Assembly (NCBI RefSeq): GCF_037152535.1
Contig: NZ_JBBCMA010000001.1
Span: 248,001 to 312,000 of the forward strand
DNA: 64,000 nucleotides
From: Leclercia sp. AS011
Lineage (GTDB): Bacteria; Pseudomonadota; Gammaproteobacteria; Enterobacterales; Enterobacteriaceae
Reading direction: 5' to 3'
Under the pieces are notes generated by a model. The model was not told where the DNA came from, made no database searches, and was given only the letters and a program-made list of their open reading frames with translations. Positions 1 through 10,373 of this stretch are shown here, in pieces. A program made the translations under genes and the position numbers. The number at the start of each line of letters is the position of its first letter. Within the stretch, counting starts at the first letter, position 1.

Positions 1-17
1 GCGACCATCTGGTCGCC
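1..17 (-). terminator. Hairpin of the pta terminator, cut by window edge
   Basis: A 6-bp inverted repeat (GCGACC, 4-base loop, GGTCGC) lies 21 bases beyond the pta stop codon on the minus strand. This is the expected place for the pta intrinsic terminator. The U-tract would lie outside the window, so the call is incomplete. Confidence 0.5.
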
Positions 18-37
18 CTTTTACTTTTCAGTGTTGC

Positions 38-2176
38 TTACTGCTGGGAAGACTGGATCGCGGTCAGGGCGATGGTATAGACGATATCGTCTACCAGCGC
101 GCCACGAGACAGGTCGTTCACCGGCTTGCGCATACCCTGCAGCATCGGCCCGATGGAGATCAGGTCGGCTGAACGCTGTACCGCTTTGTAGGTGGTGTTA
201 CCGGTGTTCAGATCCGGGAAGATGAACACGGTAGCGCGACCGGCAACCGGCGAGTTCGGCGCTTTAGATTTGGCAACGTCAGCCATAACGGCGGCGTCAT
301 ACTGCAGCGGGCCATCGATAACCAGATCCGGGCGTTTTTCCTGGGCGATACGGGTCGCTTCACGCACTTTCTCTACGTCGCTACCTGCACCAGAGGTACC
401 TGTAGAGTAGGAGAGCATCGCTACGCGCGGTTCGATACCGAAGGCAATCGCGGAGTCAGCAGACTGGATCGCAATCTCGGCCAGCTGTTCAGCGGTTGGA
501 TCCGGGTTGATCGCACAGTCACCGTAAACGTAAACCTGTTCCGGCAGCAGCATGAAGAACACGGAAGAGACCAGAGAGCTGCCTGGTGCAGTTTTGATCA
601 GCTGCAGCGGCGGACGGATGGTGTTCGCAGTGGTGTGAACCGCACCGGAAACCAGACCGTCAACTTCGTCCTGCTCCAGCATCAGGGTACCGAGAACCAC
701 GTTGTCTTCCAGCTGTTCGCGGGCAACGGCTTCAGTCATGCCCTTGCTCTTACGCAGCTCGACCAGACGGGCAACGTAGCTTTCACGCACCACTTCCGGG
801 TCAACGATTTCGATACCAGAACCCAGCTCAACGCCCTGAGAGGCAGCAACGCGGGTGATCTCATCCGGGTTACCCAGCAGCACACAGGTCGCGATACCGC
901 GCTCGGCACAGATGGCGGCAGCTTTCACGGTACGCGGTTCGTCGCCTTCTGGCAGCACAACGCGTTTGCCCGCTTTACGCGCCAGCTCGGTGAGCTGATA
1001 ACGGAAAGCTGGTGGAGAGAGACGACGGCTGCGCTCGGAGGTCGCGGTCAGGGATTCAATCCACTCAGGATTGATGCAACCGGCAACGTATTCCTGCACT
1101 TTCTCGATACGCTGGTGGTCATCAACCGGCACTTCCAGGTTGAAGCTCTGCAGGCTCAGAGAGGTCTGCCAGGTGTTGGTATTCACCATGAAGACCGGCA
1201 GGCCGGTAGCAAATGCGCGTTCGCACAGCTTGCTGACGCGTGGGTCCATTTCATAGGCACCGGTCAGCAGGATCGCACCGATTTCCACGCCGTTCATCGC
1301 TGCCAGGCAGGCTGCAACCAGCACGTCAGGACGGTCAGCGGAGGTCACCAGCAGGGAACCTGCACGGAAGTGCTCCAGCATGTGCGGAATGCTACGCGCA
1401 CAGAAGGTCACGGACTTCACGCGACGGGTGTTGATATCGCCTTCGTTGACGATGGTTGCGTTCAGGTGACGCGCCATGTCGATCGCACGGGTGGCAATCA
1501 GGTCGAAGCTCCAGGTCACCGCGCCGAGCACGGGCAGAGAGCTGTATTCCTGCAGCTTAGCGGGATCGATTTTCACGACTTTCGCTTTGGAGGAGTCGTC
1601 GAAAATTTCAGACAGGTCAGGGCGGGTACGGCCTTGCTCATCTACCGGGGCGTTCAGTTTGTTAACGATAACGCCGGTGATGTTGGTGTTTTTCGCGCCG
1701 CCGAAGCTGCTGCGGGTCAGCTCAATACGCTCTTTCAGCTGTTCCGGGGTATCGGTACCCTGGGACATCACGAACACGATTTCCGCGTTCAGCGTTTTGG
1801 CGATTTCAAAGTTCAGGGACTGGGCAAACTGATGCTTGCGCGTTGGAACCAGACCTTCAACCAGCACCACTTCCGCATCCTGTGCGTTAGCGTGATAGTT
1901 AGCGATGATCTCTTCCATCAGCACGTCTTTCTGGTTGCTGGAGAGCAGAGACTCAACGTGGCTCATCTTCAGCGGTTCAGCCGCTGGCAGGTTAGAGTTT
2001 GCACGAACGATAGTGGTGGTCTGGTCTGGGGCATCGCCACCAGCACGGGGTTGAGCGATTGGCTTAAACACGCTCAGACGAACGCCTTTGCGTTCCATCG
2101 CACGGATCACACCGAGGCTGACGCTGGTCAGGCCTACGCTGGTTCCGGTCGGGATCAGCATAATAGTACGGGACAC
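38..2176 (-). CDS. pta: Phosphate acetyltransferase (Pta)
   Basis: Converts acetyl-CoA and phosphate to acetyl-phosphate and CoA in the cytoplasm. This is the first step of the Pta-AckA acetate overflow pathway and a source of acetyl-phosphate for two-component systems. The 712-residue protein is the long enterobacterial form (E. coli about 714). It has an N-terminal P-loop/DRTGG-type regulatory half starting [14 protein letters not shown] and a C-terminal catalytic PTA_PTB domain from about residue 390 ([12 protein letters not shown], then [10 protein letters not shown] and [15 protein letters not shown]). The start is GTG at 2176, preceded by an AGAGGA ribosome-binding site, and the E. coli gene also uses GTG. 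It lies 76 bases downstream of ackA on the same strand, with a strong hairpin between them. The identification is secure by length, motifs and neighbour. Confidence 0.98.
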   Translation of the reverse strand: MSRTIMLIPTGTSVGLTSVSLGVIRAMERKGVRLSVFKPIAQPRAGGDAPDQTTTIVRANSNLPAAEPLKMSHVESLLSSNQKDVLMEEIIANYHANAQDAEVVLVEGLVPTRKHQFAQSLNFEIAKTLNAEIVFVMSQGTDTPEQLKERIELTRSSFGGAKNTNITGVIVNKLNAPVDEQGRTRPDLSEIFDDSSKAKVVKIDPAKLQEYSSLPVLGAVTWSFDLIATRAIDMARHLNATIVNEGDINTRRVKSVTFCARSIPHMLEHFRAGSLLVTSADRPDVLVAACLAAMNGVEIGAILLTGAYEMDPRVSKLCERAFATGLPVFMVNTNTWQTSLSLQSFNLEVPVDDHQRIEKVQEYVAGCINPEWIESLTATSERSRRLSPPAFRYQLTELARKAGKRVVLPEGDEPRTVKAAAICAERGIATCVLLGNPDEITRVAASQGVELGSGIEIVDPEVVRESYVARLVELRKSKGMTEAVAREQLEDNVVLGTLMLEQDEVDGLVSGAVHTTANTIRPPLQLIKTAPGSSLVSSVFFMLLPEQVYVYGDCAINPDPTAEQLAEIAIQSADSAIAFGIEPRVAMLSYSTGTSGAGSDVEKVREATRIAQEKRPDLVIDGPLQYDAAVMADVAKSKAPNSPVAGRATVFIFPDLNTGNTTYKAVQRSADLISIGPMLQGMRKPVNDLSRGALVDDIVYTIALTAIQSSQQ

Positions 2177-2224
2177 GATTTATCCTCTTTCGTTACCGCC
2201 AAAATCAGGCGGGCTACAAAACAG

Positions 2225-2247
2225 CACCGCCAGCATTGCTGGCGGTG
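2225..2247 (-). promoter_or_regulatory. Perfect 10-bp hairpin between ackA and pta
   Basis: CACCGCCAGC and GCTGGCGGTG form a perfect 10-bp stem with a 3-base loop in the 76-base ackA-pta gap. No U-tract follows on the minus strand. It is therefore more likely an mRNA-stabilising or attenuating structure within the operon transcript than a full terminator. It does not match the REP consensus seen elsewhere in the window. Confidence 0.6.
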
Positions 2248-2252
2248 TGGAA

Positions 2253-3455
2253 TCAGGCAGTCAGACGGCTCGCGTCTTGCGCGATAACCAGCTCTTCATT
2301 GGTTGGAATAACCATTGCCAGAGTGGTGCCTTCTTTGTTGATGAAGCCAGACTTACCGAAGCGCGCGGCCAGGTTACGTTCATGGTCAACATCAAAGCCC
2401 AGCACGCCCAGTTTGCCCAGGGACAGCTCGCGCACCATTGCCGCGTTCTCACCGATACCACCGGTGAAGACCACGCCGTCCAGACGACCGTCCATCAGGG
2501 CAGTGTAAGAACCGATGTACTTCGCCAGACGGTGGCAGTAAACGTCCATTGCACGTTTAGCGTCTTCTTTGTCGGCGTAGTTGTCTTCAACATAACGGCA
2601 GTCGCTGGTGACTTCGGTCAGACCCAGCAGGCCAGACTCTTTGGTCAGCATTTTGTTGATATCTTCAACGCTCATGCCCAGGGTATCGTGCAGATGGAAG
2701 ATGATCGCCGGGTCGATATCACCGGAGCGAGTACCCATCACCAGGCCTTCCAGCGGGGTCAGACCCATAGAGGTATCAACGCATTTGCCGTTACGGATAG
2801 CAGAAACGGAACCGCCGTTGCCCAGGTGGCAAGTGATGATGTTCACTTCTTCAACCGGCTTGTTCAGCATTTTCGCGGCTTCTTGCGTCACGTAGAAGTG
2901 GCTGGTGCCGTGTGCGCCGTAGCGACGAACGCCGTGCTCTTTGTACAGTTTGTACGGCAGGGCATAGAGGTAAGACTCTTCCGGCATGGTCTGATGGAAC
3001 GCGGTGTCGAACACGGCCACGTTTTTGTCTTTCAGATGCGGGAAGGATTTCAGCGCTTCAGCGATGCCGATCAGGTGAGCCGGGTTATGCAGCGGTGCAA
3101 AAGAGGCGGAGTCTTTAATGCCCTGAATAACAGAGTCATCGATGACCACAGACTTGGTGTACTTCTCGCCACCATGAACGATACGGTGACCGATAGCGGT
3201 CAGCTGAGCGGACAGTTCTGGTTTTTGTGCCAGAATAGTGTTAACGATAAAGTTCAGCGCTTCGCTGTGAGCGGCGCCTGCACCTAAAGCCGCTTCCTGT
3301 TTGCTGCCGTCCATTTTCCACTTAAGACGTGCTTCAGGAAGATGGAAACATTCGGCCAAACCAGAAAGGTACTCTTCACCGTTGATCGCATCGATGATAG
3401 CGAATTTAAGTGAGGAGCTACCGCAGTTCAGAACCAGTACTAACTTACTCGACAT
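2253..3455 (-). CDS. ackA: Acetate kinase (AckA)
   Basis: Transfers the phosphoryl group of acetyl-phosphate to ADP, giving acetate and ATP, and runs in reverse during acetate uptake. At 400 residues it equals the E. coli enzyme. The ASKHA-fold acetokinase signatures are present: the N-terminal NCGSSSLKF nucleotide-site motif (residues 10-18), GHRIVHGGE with Arg91, the catalytic Asp150 in [10 protein letters not shown], and HLGNGGS. The ATG at 3455 follows AGGTACTTCC, a modest ribosome-binding site. It is the first gene of the ackA-pta operon. The upstream region (3456-3791) contains two inverted repeats and is divergent from yfbV. Confidence 0.98.
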   Translation of the reverse strand: MSSKLVLVLNCGSSSLKFAIIDAINGEEYLSGLAECFHLPEARLKWKMDGSKQEAALGAGAAHSEALNFIVNTILAQKPELSAQLTAIGHRIVHGGEKYTKSVVIDDSVIQGIKDSASFAPLHNPAHLIGIAEALKSFPHLKDKNVAVFDTAFHQTMPEESYLYALPYKLYKEHGVRRYGAHGTSHFYVTQEAAKMLNKPVEEVNIITCHLGNGGSVSAIRNGKCVDTSMGLTPLEGLVMGTRSGDIDPAIIFHLHDTLGMSVEDINKMLTKESGLLGLTEVTSDCRYVEDNYADKEDAKRAMDVYCHRLAKYIGSYTALMDGRLDGVVFTGGIGENAAMVRELSLGKLGVLGFDVDHERNLAARFGKSGFINKEGTTLAMVIPTNEELVIAQDASRLTA

Positions 3456-3791
3456 GGAAGTACCTATTATTGATACGTGGCTAAAAAAACGTCAGTGAGT
3501 CAAGGATCGTAGCGCAAGATATCGCTGACATTTATGATTAACATCATGCCCGAAGTACATTTCGGCATGACGAAAGGAATACATATGATTTTATGCCATT
3601 TTGCGCATTTTTCCGGCAATGGCATAATGTGCGATAATTTGACGAGTGAACATTCCTCGTCTAAGGCCTTTGCAGGCCGGCACAGGATACCTGATACTGG
3701 GTAGTGCTGACAAAAGTTTTTGAACGATGTCATGACCAGTTGTGGTTTTGCACGAATTTTTTAATCTTTATATGTGAAGTTGAGGTAAGCC
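3456..3791. promoter_or_regulatory. Divergent ackA / yfbV control region
   Basis: This 336-base gap has no credible gene. It is AT-rich and holds two inverted repeats on the ackA side: CATGCC...GGCATG at 3546-3570 (with a small bulge) and a 10-bp repeat TTATGCCATT/AATGGCATAA at 3591-3600 and 3618-3627. In E. coli the ackA promoter is controlled by oxygen-responsive regulators. I cannot assign a specific protein to these repeats from sequence alone. The yfbV ribosome-binding site (GAGGTAAGCC) closes the region. Confidence 0.6.
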
Positions 3792-4247
3792 ATGTCGACA
3801 CCCGTGAATCCTTCCGTGAGCTTTTTTAGCCTGTTTCGCCGGGGGCAGCATTACTCGAAGACGTGGCCACTGGAGAAGCGCCTGGCGCCCGTCTTTATTG
3901 AAAACCGCGTGATCCGCGCCACCCGGCACGCTATCCGTCTGATGCCGCCCATTGCGGTCTTCACCCTGTGCTGGCAGATTGCGCTGGGTGGGCAACTCGG
4001 CCCCGCGGTGGCAACCGCGCTGTTCGCCCTGAGCCTGCCGATGCAGGGCTTGTGGTGGTTGGGCAAACGCTCGGTCACGCCGCTGCCGCCGTCGGTGTTG
4101 TCCTGGTTCTATGAAGTTCGCGGCAAGCTGCAGGATGCCGGGCAGGCGCTGGCACCGGTCGAGGGTAAACCTGATTACCAGGCGCTGGCAGATACCCTGA
4201 AGCGGGCATTCAAGCAACTTGATAAAACATTCCTCGATGACTTGTGA
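3792..4247 (+). CDS. yfbV: UPF0208 inner-membrane protein YfbV
   Basis: A 151-residue membrane protein of the UPF0208 family. Two hydrophobic segments are visible at about residues 42-65 and 68-90 ([10 protein letters not shown] and [17 protein letters not shown]), followed by a soluble C-terminal helix-rich tail ([19 protein letters not shown]). In E. coli, YfbV has been reported to help confine MatP-driven organisation of the Ter macrodomain; the molecular role is otherwise undefined. The start ATG has a good GAGG ribosome-binding site. It is divergent from ackA and followed by an intrinsic terminator at 4276-4310. Confidence 0.93.
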   Translation: MSTPVNPSVSFFSLFRRGQHYSKTWPLEKRLAPVFIENRVIRATRHAIRLMPPIAVFTLCWQIALGGQLGPAVATALFALSLPMQGLWWLGKRSVTPLPPSVLSWFYEVRGKLQDAGQALAPVEGKPDYQALADTLKRAFKQLDKTFLDDL

Positions 4248-4835
<588 letters not shown>

Positions 4836-4846
4836 CGGAGGTAGAT

Positions 4847-5506
4847 GTGCAGTGTAAAGGTTTTCTGTTTGATCTGGACGGGACGCTGGTCGATTCGTTA
4901 CCCGTAGTGGAGCGCTCCTGGTGTCGCTGGGCCGACCGGCATGGCATCGACCATCAGGAAGTACTGAATTTTATCCATGGCAAACAGGCCATAACCTCTT
5001 TACGGCACTTTCTACAGGGAAAAAGCGAAGACGATATCCAGGCGGAATTTGCCTGGCTTGAGCAGGTCGAAGCCACCGATACCGACGGCATCACCGCACT
5101 GCCGGGGGCGCTTGCGCTGCTCAGGCATCTGAATGAAGCGGGGATCCCGTGGGCAATTGTCACCTCCGGCTCTGTTCCCGTGGCCCATGCGCGCCATAAA
5201 GCGGCTGGGTTGCCGGTGCCGGAGGTGTTTATCACCGCAGAGCGGGTAACGCGCGGCAAGCCGGAGCCCGATGCCTTTTTACTGGGCGCGAAGCTGCTGG
5301 GGCTGGCAGCGGAAGACTGCGTGGTGGTCGAAGATGCCGCCGCCGGCGTGCTGGCGGGTCTCAACGCTGGCTGTCACGTCATCGCCGTTAATGTTCCTGC
5401 CAACTCGCCGCGTCTGGACGAGGCGGACCTGGTGCTCACCACGCTGGAGTCCATCGTCGTCAGCCGCACTGCCGACGGGAATGTAACAGTCTCACGGAAA
5501 ATGTAA
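4847..5506 (+). CDS. yfbT: HAD-superfamily sugar phosphatase (YfbT/HxpA)
   Basis: A haloacid-dehalogenase hydrolase acting on phosphosugars; the E. coli orthologue (HxpA) dephosphorylates hexitol and pentitol phosphates. Motif I is DLDGTLVDS, with catalytic Asp9 and Asp11. Motif II is the TSGS stretch near residue 105, motif III is the Lys of RGKPEPD, and motif IV is VVVEDAAAG. The cap lies between motifs I and II. The start is GTG at 4847 with a strong ACGGAGG ribosome-binding site, 11 bases after yfbU. The 219-residue length is close to E. coli (216). Confidence 0.94.
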   Translation: MQCKGFLFDLDGTLVDSLPVVERSWCRWADRHGIDHQEVLNFIHGKQAITSLRHFLQGKSEDDIQAEFAWLEQVEATDTDGITALPGALALLRHLNEAGIPWAIVTSGSVPVAHARHKAAGLPVPEVFITAERVTRGKPEPDAFLLGAKLLGLAAEDCVVVEDAAAGVLAGLNAGCHVIAVNVPANSPRLDEADLVLTTLESIVVSRTADGNVTVSRKM

Positions 5507-5517
5507 TCACATGATAT

Positions 5518-5542
5518 AGCCCCACATTGCTGGGGCTTTTTT
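5518..5542 (+). terminator. Intrinsic terminator after yfbT
   Basis: AGCCCCA and TGGGGCT form a 7-bp stem with a 6-base loop followed by a T run. It lies 11 bases after the yfbT stop codon. Confidence 0.85.
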
Positions 5543-5583
5543 ATGGCACTATCGGCTTCACTCTCTTCTGACAAGGATCTGTT

Positions 5584-7416
5584 TTGAACGGTGAACTTAT
5601 TTGGGTTTTAAGCCTGCTCCTTATCGCGATTATTCTGTTTGCGACCGGCAAAGTCCGCATGGATGCCGTGGCCCTGCTGGTGATTGTGGCCTTTGTGCTC
5701 AGCGGTACCCTAACCCTCACGGAAGCCTTCTCCGGCTTTAGCGATCCCAACGTTATCTTAATTGCCGCCCTGTTTATCATCGGTGACGGCCTGGTGCGTA
5801 CCGGCGTGGCGACCAGCATGGGCTCCTGGCTGGTTAGCGTGGCGGGCAACAGCGAAACCAAAATGCTGGTCTTCCTGATGCTGACCGTCGCCGGGCTGGG
5901 GGCCTTTATGAGCTCCACCGGGGTGGTGGCGATCTTTATTCCGGTGGTACTGAGCGTCTCCATGCGCATGCAGATCTCACCGTCACGCCTGATGATGCCG
6001 CTCAGCTTCGCCGGCCTTATCAGCGGTATGATGACGCTGGTGGCCACGCCGCCGAACCTGGTGGTCAACAGTGAACTGCTGCGCGAAGGCCTGGAAGGCT
6101 TCAGCTTCTTTAGCGTGACGCCGCTGGGGCTGGTGATCCTCGTGCTGGGTATTATTTATATGCTGCTGACCCGCTTTGCCCTGAAAAGCGATAAGCAGGA
6201 TAAACCTCGCGACGGCTGGAAGCGCCGCACCTTCCGCGATCTGATTAAAGAGTATCGTCTCACCGGGCGGGCCCGTCGTCTGGCGATCCGCCCCGGCTCG
6301 CCGCTGATTGGCCAGCGCCTGGACGATCTGAAACTCCGCGAACGCTACGGGGCCAACGTCATCGGGGTGGAACGCTGGCGTCGTTTTCGCCGGGTTATCG
6401 TCAACGTTAACGGCGTATCGGAGTTTCGCGCCCGGGACGTGCTGCTGATTGATATGTCCTCCGCGGATGTCGATCTGCGCGATTTTTGCAGCGAGCAGCT
6501 GCTGGAGCCGATGGTCCTGCGCGGCGAGTACTTCTCCGATCAGGCGCTGGATGTGGGGATGGCAGAAGTGTCGCTGATCCCCGAGTCGGAGCTGCTCGGC
6601 AAAACCATCCGCGAAATCGGCTTTCGTACCCGTTACGGTTTAAACGTCGTAGGGTTAAAACGCGACGGCGTGGCGATGGATGGCTCGGTGGTGGATGAAC
6701 CCCTGGCGCTGGGGGATATCTTCCTGGTGGTGGGCAACTGGAAGCTGATCACCCAACTGGGGCAGCGAGGACGCGACTTCGTGGTGCTGAACTTACCCAT
6801 CGAGGTCAGCGATGCGTCTCCCGCCCACAGCCAGGCGCCGCACGCCATTTTTTGTCTGGTGCTGATGGTCGCCCTGATGCTGACCGATGAGATCCCGAAC
6901 CCGGTGGCGGCGATCGTTGCCTGCCTGCTGATGGGGAAATTCCGCTGCATCGACGCTGAAAGCGCTTACAAAGCGATCCACTGGCCGAGCATCATTTTGA
7001 TTGTCGGCATGATGCCCTTTGCGCTGGCGCTGCAAAAAACCGGCGGGGTGGATTTGGTAGTGAAAGGGTTAATGGAGCTGGGGGGCGGTTACGGCCCTTA
7101 TATGATGCTGATGTGTCTGTTTATCATGTGCGCCACCATCGGGCTGTTTATCTCCAATACCGCGACCGCGGTGCTGATGGCGCCTATTGCGCTGGCGATG
7201 GCAAAATCGATGGGGGTATCGCCTTATCCGTTTGCGATGATGGTGGCGATGGCCGCCTCTGCCGCCTTTATGACCCCGGTCTCATCCCCGGTGAATACCC
7301 TGGTGCTGGGGCCGGGTAAATATACCTTCAGCGACTTCGTGAAGCTCGGCGTCCCCTTCACGATCCTGGTGATGGTGGTGTGCGTGGTGATGATCCCGGT
7401 GTTATTTCCGTTCTGA
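5584..7416 (+). CDS. yfbS: SLC13/DASS-type transporter with two TrkA-C domains (YfbS)
   Basis: A 610-residue inner-membrane transporter of the divalent anion:sodium symporter family. N-terminal membrane segments (residues 1-205) contain the family signature around [14 protein letters not shown] and [11 protein letters not shown]. Two cytoplasmic RCK/TrkA-C domains follow (about 220-300 and 305-390), then a second membrane block with a mirrored signature ([31 protein letters not shown]). The substrate is not known. The start is TTG at 5584 after a weak AAGGATCTG ribosome-binding site, and the E. coli protein has the same length and N-terminus. Its own promoter must lie in the 5543-5583 gap or upstream. 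Downstream is a REP pair, convergent with yfbR. Confidence 0.94.
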   Translation: MNGELIWVLSLLLIAIILFATGKVRMDAVALLVIVAFVLSGTLTLTEAFSGFSDPNVILIAALFIIGDGLVRTGVATSMGSWLVSVAGNSETKMLVFLMLTVAGLGAFMSSTGVVAIFIPVVLSVSMRMQISPSRLMMPLSFAGLISGMMTLVATPPNLVVNSELLREGLEGFSFFSVTPLGLVILVLGIIYMLLTRFALKSDKQDKPRDGWKRRTFRDLIKEYRLTGRARRLAIRPGSPLIGQRLDDLKLRERYGANVIGVERWRRFRRVIVNVNGVSEFRARDVLLIDMSSADVDLRDFCSEQLLEPMVLRGEYFSDQALDVGMAEVSLIPESELLGKTIREIGFRTRYGLNVVGLKRDGVAMDGSVVDEPLALGDIFLVVGNWKLITQLGQRGRDFVVLNLPIEVSDASPAHSQAPHAIFCLVLMVALMLTDEIPNPVAAIVACLLMGKFRCIDAESAYKAIHWPSIILIVGMMPFALALQKTGGVDLVVKGLMELGGGYGPYMMLMCLFIMCATIGLFISNTATAVLMAPIALAMAKSMGVSPYPFAMMVAMAASAAFMTPVSSPVNTLVLGPGKYTFSDFVKLGVPFTILVMVVCVVMIPVLFPF

Positions 7417-7423
7417 TAGTCTT

Positions 7424-7492
7424 GCCCGGCGGCGCTACGCTTGCCGGGCCTACGGTGTGGTAGGCCGGGTAAGGCGCAGCCGCCACCCGGCA
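7424..7492. repeat. REP pair (BIME) between yfbS and yfbR
   Basis: Two oppositely oriented REP units: GCCCGGCGGCGC...GCCGGGCCTAC, then GTAGGCCGGGTAAGGCGC...CCACCCGGC. They fill the convergent yfbS-yfbR gap. The same core, GCCGGGTAAG...CCACCCGGC, recurs in five other gaps of this window. Confidence 0.88.
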
Positions 7493-7496
7493 AAAA

Positions 7497-8096
7497 CTAC
7501 AACGGTGAATCCTGACTGATCTCATCCAGCGACAGCTGGAAGCTCGGGACAAACATTTCCATAAAGTAGTCCATCTCCTCGCTGCGGCGCGCTTCGAGCG
7601 TCTTTTCCAGGCGGGTTTTGGCCAGTAAAAACTCGTGATTGCCGGCAGAGAGCTCTTCCAGACATTTCAGGTAGGCGCAGAGCGCGTCGGCCTGCTTGAC
7701 AATCAAACGCTCCTCTTCGCTGTAGCTCTGCTCGTCAATCAGCGGCTCGAAGATATCCCGCAGCTCATCCGGCACCATATCGACCAGCTTTTGCTGGGCG
7801 ATTTTTTCAATCGCTTTGTACTCCTGAGCAATTTGCGAATTGAAGTATTTCACCGGGGTTGGCAGGTCGCCCGTCAGCACCTCGGAGGCATCATGGTACA
7901 TCGCCAGCAGGGCGATACGTTCGGCATTGACCTGACCGTTGAACTTGCGGTTTTTGATCGCCGCCAGCGCGTGGGCGACCATAGCAACCTGCAGGCTATG
8001 CTCGGAGACATTCTCGGTGCGCACGTTACGCATCAGCGGCCAGCGGTTAATCAGTTTGAGGCGGGAAAGATGGGCGAAGAAATGACTCTGACTCAT
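7497..8096 (-). CDS. yfbR: 5'-deoxynucleotidase YfbR
   Basis: An HD-domain phosphohydrolase that removes phosphate from deoxyribonucleoside 5'-monophosphates (dAMP, dGMP, dCMP, dUMP) using a divalent metal, helping nucleotide salvage. The 199-residue protein keeps all the known ligands at E. coli positions: His33 in SEHS, His68-Asp69 and Glu72 in YHDASE, and Asp137 in KQADALC. The ATG at 8096 has an AAGGTAACTT ribosome-binding site. It lies downstream of alaA on the same strand, separated by a single REP unit. Confidence 0.96.
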   Translation of the reverse strand: MSQSHFFAHLSRLKLINRWPLMRNVRTENVSEHSLQVAMVAHALAAIKNRKFNGQVNAERIALLAMYHDASEVLTGDLPTPVKYFNSQIAQEYKAIEKIAQQKLVDMVPDELRDIFEPLIDEQSYSEEERLIVKQADALCAYLKCLEELSAGNHEFLLAKTRLEKTLEARRSEEMDYFMEMFVPSFQLSLDEISQDSPL

Positions 8097-8171
8097 AAGT
8101 TACCTTTTGGCTTGCACAGCGACAGGTTTCATTGTGAGGGGAGGGGAAGTGAGATGCAAATGCGGGTTTTT

Positions 8172-8201
8172 GTAGGCCGGGTAAGCGAAGCGCCACCCGG
8201 C
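8172..8201. repeat. Single REP unit between yfbR and alaA
   Basis: GTAGGCCGGGTAAGCG followed by the complementary CGCCACCCGGC, the same core as the other REP units here. It lies between the alaA stop and yfbR start on the minus strand. Confidence 0.85.
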
Positions 8202-8211
8202 ATTAAAGTCG

Positions 8212-9426
8212 TTACTGATGGTAGCCGCCGAGGAAACGGCCGAAGCGGCTGATGGCCATCTCCAGCTCATCCTCACGCGGCAGCGTAACGATGCGCACGT
8301 GGTCCGGCCACGGCCAGTTGAATGCGGTACCCTGCACCAGCAGCACTTTTTCCTGCAGCAGGAAGTCGAGCACCATCTTCTGGTCGTCAAAGATGTTGAA
8401 GCGCTTGATATCAATTTTCGGGAACATATAGAGCGCGCCGTTTGGCTTCACGCAGGAGACGCCCGGAATATCGTTGATGAGCTCCCATGCGCGTTGACGC
8501 TGCTCATACAGACGCCCACCGGGTACGATAAATTCACTGATGCTCTGATAGCCACCCAGCGCCGTCTGGATCGCATGCTGGGCCGGGACGTTGGCGCACA
8601 GGCGCATCGAGGCCAGCATCTCCAGACCTTCGATATAGCCTCGGGCGTGTTTCTTCGGCCCGTTCAGCACCATCCAGCCCTGACGGAAACCGGCGACACG
8701 GTAGGTTTTCGACAGGCCGTTAAAGGTTACGGTCAGCAGATCCGGTGCCAGCGCGGCGATGCAGTGATGCTGTGCCGCGTCGTACAAAATTTTGTCGTAA
8801 ATCTCGTCTGCGAAGATGATCAGGTTATGCTGGCGGGCCAGCTCGACAATCTCCAGCAGCAGCTCTTTGGAATAGACAGCGCCGGTCGGGTTGTTCGGGT
8901 TAATGATGACGATCCCACGGGTACGCGGGGTAATTTTAGCGCGGATATCATCCAGATCCGGGAACCAGTCAGCTGACTCATCACACAGGTAATGCACTGC
9001 TTTACCGCTGGAAAGCGATACCGCAGCGGTCCAGAGCGGGTAATCCGGAGCGGGAACCAGCATTTCATCGCCGCTGTTCAGCAGGGCCTGCATCGCCTGG
9101 ACGATCAGCTCGGAAACACCGTTACCAATATAGATATCTTCTACAGTCACATCGCGCATGCCCTGCGCCTGATAGTGCTGCATGATGGCTTTACGGGCAG
9201 AGTAGAGACCTTTGGAGTCGCTGTAGCCTTGCGCCGTCGGCAGGTTGCGGATCACATCAACCAGAATTTCATCCGGTGCATCAAAACCAAATGGCGCCGG
9301 GTTGCCGATATTGAGCTTAAGTACTTTATTACCTTCTTCTTCGAGACGCTTTGCCTCTTTAAGAACCGGGCCACGAATGTCGTAACAAACGTTATCTAAC
9401 TTGCTGGATTTTTCGATGGGTGACAT
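8212..9426 (-). CDS. alaA: Glutamate-pyruvate aminotransferase AlaA
   Basis: A pyridoxal-phosphate class I aminotransferase making alanine from pyruvate and glutamate, one of the main alanine-forming enzymes in E. coli. The 404-residue chain has Lys240 in NGLSKTYR, which forms the Schiff base. It also has the conserved NPNNPTGAVY, ADEIYDKILYD and GFRQGWM motifs of the fold type I family. E. coli AlaA is 405 residues; here the final Leu is absent. The ATG at 9426 is preceded by an AAAGGTCAAAG ribosome-binding site. It is divergent from lrhA across a 947-base gap. Confidence 0.97.
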   Translation of the reverse strand: MSPIEKSSKLDNVCYDIRGPVLKEAKRLEEEGNKVLKLNIGNPAPFGFDAPDEILVDVIRNLPTAQGYSDSKGLYSARKAIMQHYQAQGMRDVTVEDIYIGNGVSELIVQAMQALLNSGDEMLVPAPDYPLWTAAVSLSSGKAVHYLCDESADWFPDLDDIRAKITPRTRGIVIINPNNPTGAVYSKELLLEIVELARQHNLIIFADEIYDKILYDAAQHHCIAALAPDLLTVTFNGLSKTYRVAGFRQGWMVLNGPKKHARGYIEGLEMLASMRLCANVPAQHAIQTALGGYQSISEFIVPGGRLYEQRQRAWELINDIPGVSCVKPNGALYMFPKIDIKRFNIFDDQKMVLDFLLQEKVLLVQGTAFNWPWPDHVRIVTLPREDELEMAISRFGRFLGGYHQ

Positions 9427-10373
9427 GAATCTTTGACCTTTTCGCTGTTATTGCTACTTCCTGCCGTGGAAGTCAGCACGAAACAATGTACTCCTCGCTT
9501 GGCCGATTTTGAAGCGTTGGCAGAAGAAGATTTTGTTGATTCCCAAAAAGTAACATTGAAGTTTTTAACTCTTTTTTAAGTTTGGTTGCATTTTTAAGGC
9601 CATATTTTTGTTGTTATTTGGTGATTTATTTTGGTTGTTGCGTATTAAAATGGATTTTACGCTGTAAAAAAGCCGCGTATTGAGTGACTTAGGGGGGCAG
9701 TGCTACAGTTTCCTTCAGGAACTTTTCGTAAAAGCTGAATGAAATGCAGTAGCGTTTACTTGCCTGCCTCTTTAAATAAAGGTTGTCCGTGTGAAAATAC
9801 TGTTAAGTATAATTAATCATTAAGGTCAGGTTGAATTATTGGTTATTTCCAAATAAAGGCGAAATCGCAACTTTCGTTAATATAAATAAAATTAGTTTAG
9901 CGAGTTATCAACCAGGTTAAATCACTGAAAACGCAATAAGACTTATAAATAAAAAGGTTTTAGGGTAAGATGGCTTCGGGTTTAGCGAGGAGAGATAACA
10001 GGCCACTGCGGGTCTTGATGCCTGGACCTTTAATAGTTTATTGTTATTGTTAGAATTATCTCTGCCCTGAGAACCTAAGTAACATCATTGCTGCTTAACC
10101 TGTACTGCGATAAAGTTGACGTTGGAAATGCATCTTCTTTAATCGAATTTACATCATCCAGCAAACATCTATATATCTCGATCGCTTTTGAGAATAAAAA
10201 TATCGTCAGATAAGTTGTTTCTGACCACTGATATACCCAGCACAATTACATTATGCAGGCACACTGCCAGACCGGGACGTCAGAAGATCTTGTTCAGAAG
10301 GAACTGTATTACTTTTACGCACACAGCTTAAACCCGGGGCAGCTCCGTATGAGCAACCTGTAAGTGAAAAGAT
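9427..10373. promoter_or_regulatory. Long gene-free region between alaA and lrhA
   Basis: This stretch of 947 bases is clearly AT-richer than the neighbours, and I see no coding region in it. It must hold the alaA promoter at the left and the lrhA promoter(s) and probably a long 5' leader at the right. A small hairpin GTCAGA/TCTGAC lies at 10205-10225. The segments AGAGATAA near 9991 and TTATCTCT near 10055 could pair at long range. E. coli lrhA is autoregulated and its mRNA has a long leader, in keeping with this. A short open frame on the minus strand (10251-10556) runs into lrhA and is not credible. Confidence 0.6.

Noticed and set aside
635..2287. 550-codon open frame on the plus strand opposite pta
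   Set aside because: Antisense shadow of a highly conserved gene: His/Gln/Arg-rich composition, no ribosome-binding site and no recognisable domain.
2088..3287. 399-codon plus-strand frame spanning pta and ackA
   Set aside because: Shadow of two conserved minus-strand genes crossing their intergenic hairpin; no family resemblance.
3500..3733. 77-codon minus-strand frame in the ackA-yfbV gap
   Set aside because: Lies across the control region with its inverted repeats; no ribosome-binding site or similarity.
7424..7492. Repeats considered as a CRISPR array or insertion-sequence ends
   Set aside because: Units are palindromic REP elements scattered singly or in pairs across gaps, without regular spacers, cas genes or a transposase.
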